Part shown: positions 31,280-31,572 of the stretch, piece after piece
How the letters are laid out: every line of letters starts with the position of its first letter
Position numbering within the stretch: the first letter of the stretch is position 1
Source of the DNA: Rodentolepis nana
Lineage: Eukaryota > Platyhelminthes > Cestoda > Cyclophyllidea > Hymenolepididae
Length of the DNA: 31,572 nucleotides
NCBI GenBank assembly: GCA_900617975.1
Contig: UZAE01012794.1
Location: 1 to 31,572 of the forward strand
Reading direction: 5' to 3'
Translations under genes and position numbers: made by a program
Notes under the pieces: model-generated
The model's database searches: none
What the model saw: the letters and a program-made list of their open reading frames with translations, nothing else
What the model was told of the DNA's origin: nothing

Positions 31280-31572
31280 AAATTTATTAATTTATATTAA
31301 ATGACAGGCGTTTTGATGGTTATCATTAGCCCTTTAGTTGACGCCAGTCTTCACAGAGGGGAAGAGGAACATTAAAGTGAAAAAAGTGGAGAGTGGGGGG
31401 GGGGGACAGAAGAGTGTTTCAAAGTGTAAAAGAGACAGACCCAAAGGTAAAGAGGTGAGGTAAGTACTGTGGAAGTAGTCGAATATGGCATACAGTGGGG
31501 TGATGAAAGTTTGAAGTGAGAAGTCAATTGTTGGTTAATAGACTTTTTTGCCGTATGAGCATACGTTGCCCA
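31280..31572 (-). mobile_element. SINE-like element, copy 12, cut by window end
   Basis: Element strand is -. The tail side (TTAATTTATATTAAATGACA) and the internal G run (about 31396-31406) are present; the GGGTGTGCG end lies beyond the window. Confidence 0.65.

Noticed and set aside
1..31572. tRNA, rRNA, CRISPR arrays and bacterial-type operons
   Set aside because: I looked for cloverleaf-like, regularly spaced repeat and operon-like patterns by eye and saw none; a covariance-model scan would be needed to exclude small RNA genes.

Overview
This is AT-rich eukaryotic DNA, almost certainly from an animal and most likely a flatworm. That last step is inference: it rests on introns of about 30 bp lying beside very long ones, few coding bases, many short dispersed repeats and long homopolymer tracts. 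The window has no bacterial features such as operons, ribosome binding sites or long ORFs. Most open frames are intronic or repeat-derived, so coding was judged by splice signals, phase and protein character.

The one gene identified with confidence is UFM1, the ubiquitin-fold modifier, on the + strand at 27455-28043. It has five exons and encodes an 85-residue precursor ending in the expected glycine plus a two-residue tail. Its start codon is split by intron 1, and intron 2 is only 32 bp.

Three other groups of exons are supported by sequence, but I cannot name the proteins. (a) + strand, 377-818: the last two exons of a gene entering from the left, with a polyadenylation signal at 1345. (b) + strand, 3927-8067: three short exons with matching phases, either a second gene or alternative 3' exons of the first. 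(c) - strand, 14614 to 11461: three exons whose phases agree, ending in a stop and an AATAAA at 11419-11414. Further possible - strand exons lie at 15.6, 20.0, 23.5 and 28.8 kb; some may be upstream parts of (c). If the 28.8 kb exon belongs to it, UFM1 sits antisense inside one of its introns.

The rest is intron, intergenic DNA and repeats. A SINE-like family of about 335 bp occurs at least eleven times in both orientations; one copy has a 14-bp target-site duplication. A second family, flanked by GTAC and with TG...CA-like ends, has two copies at 26.1 and 30.4 kb plus a 78-bp inverted-repeat miniature at 29.85 kb. A decayed non-LTR retrotransposon tail lies at 20476-20727. Two single N characters sit in poly-G tracts, and one is flanked by an identical 86-bp duplication, probably an assembly join.

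I found no new biological system. The most interesting points are the split UFM1 start codon, the phase-consistent unidentified - strand gene, and the relation between the full-length and miniature copies of the second repeat family.
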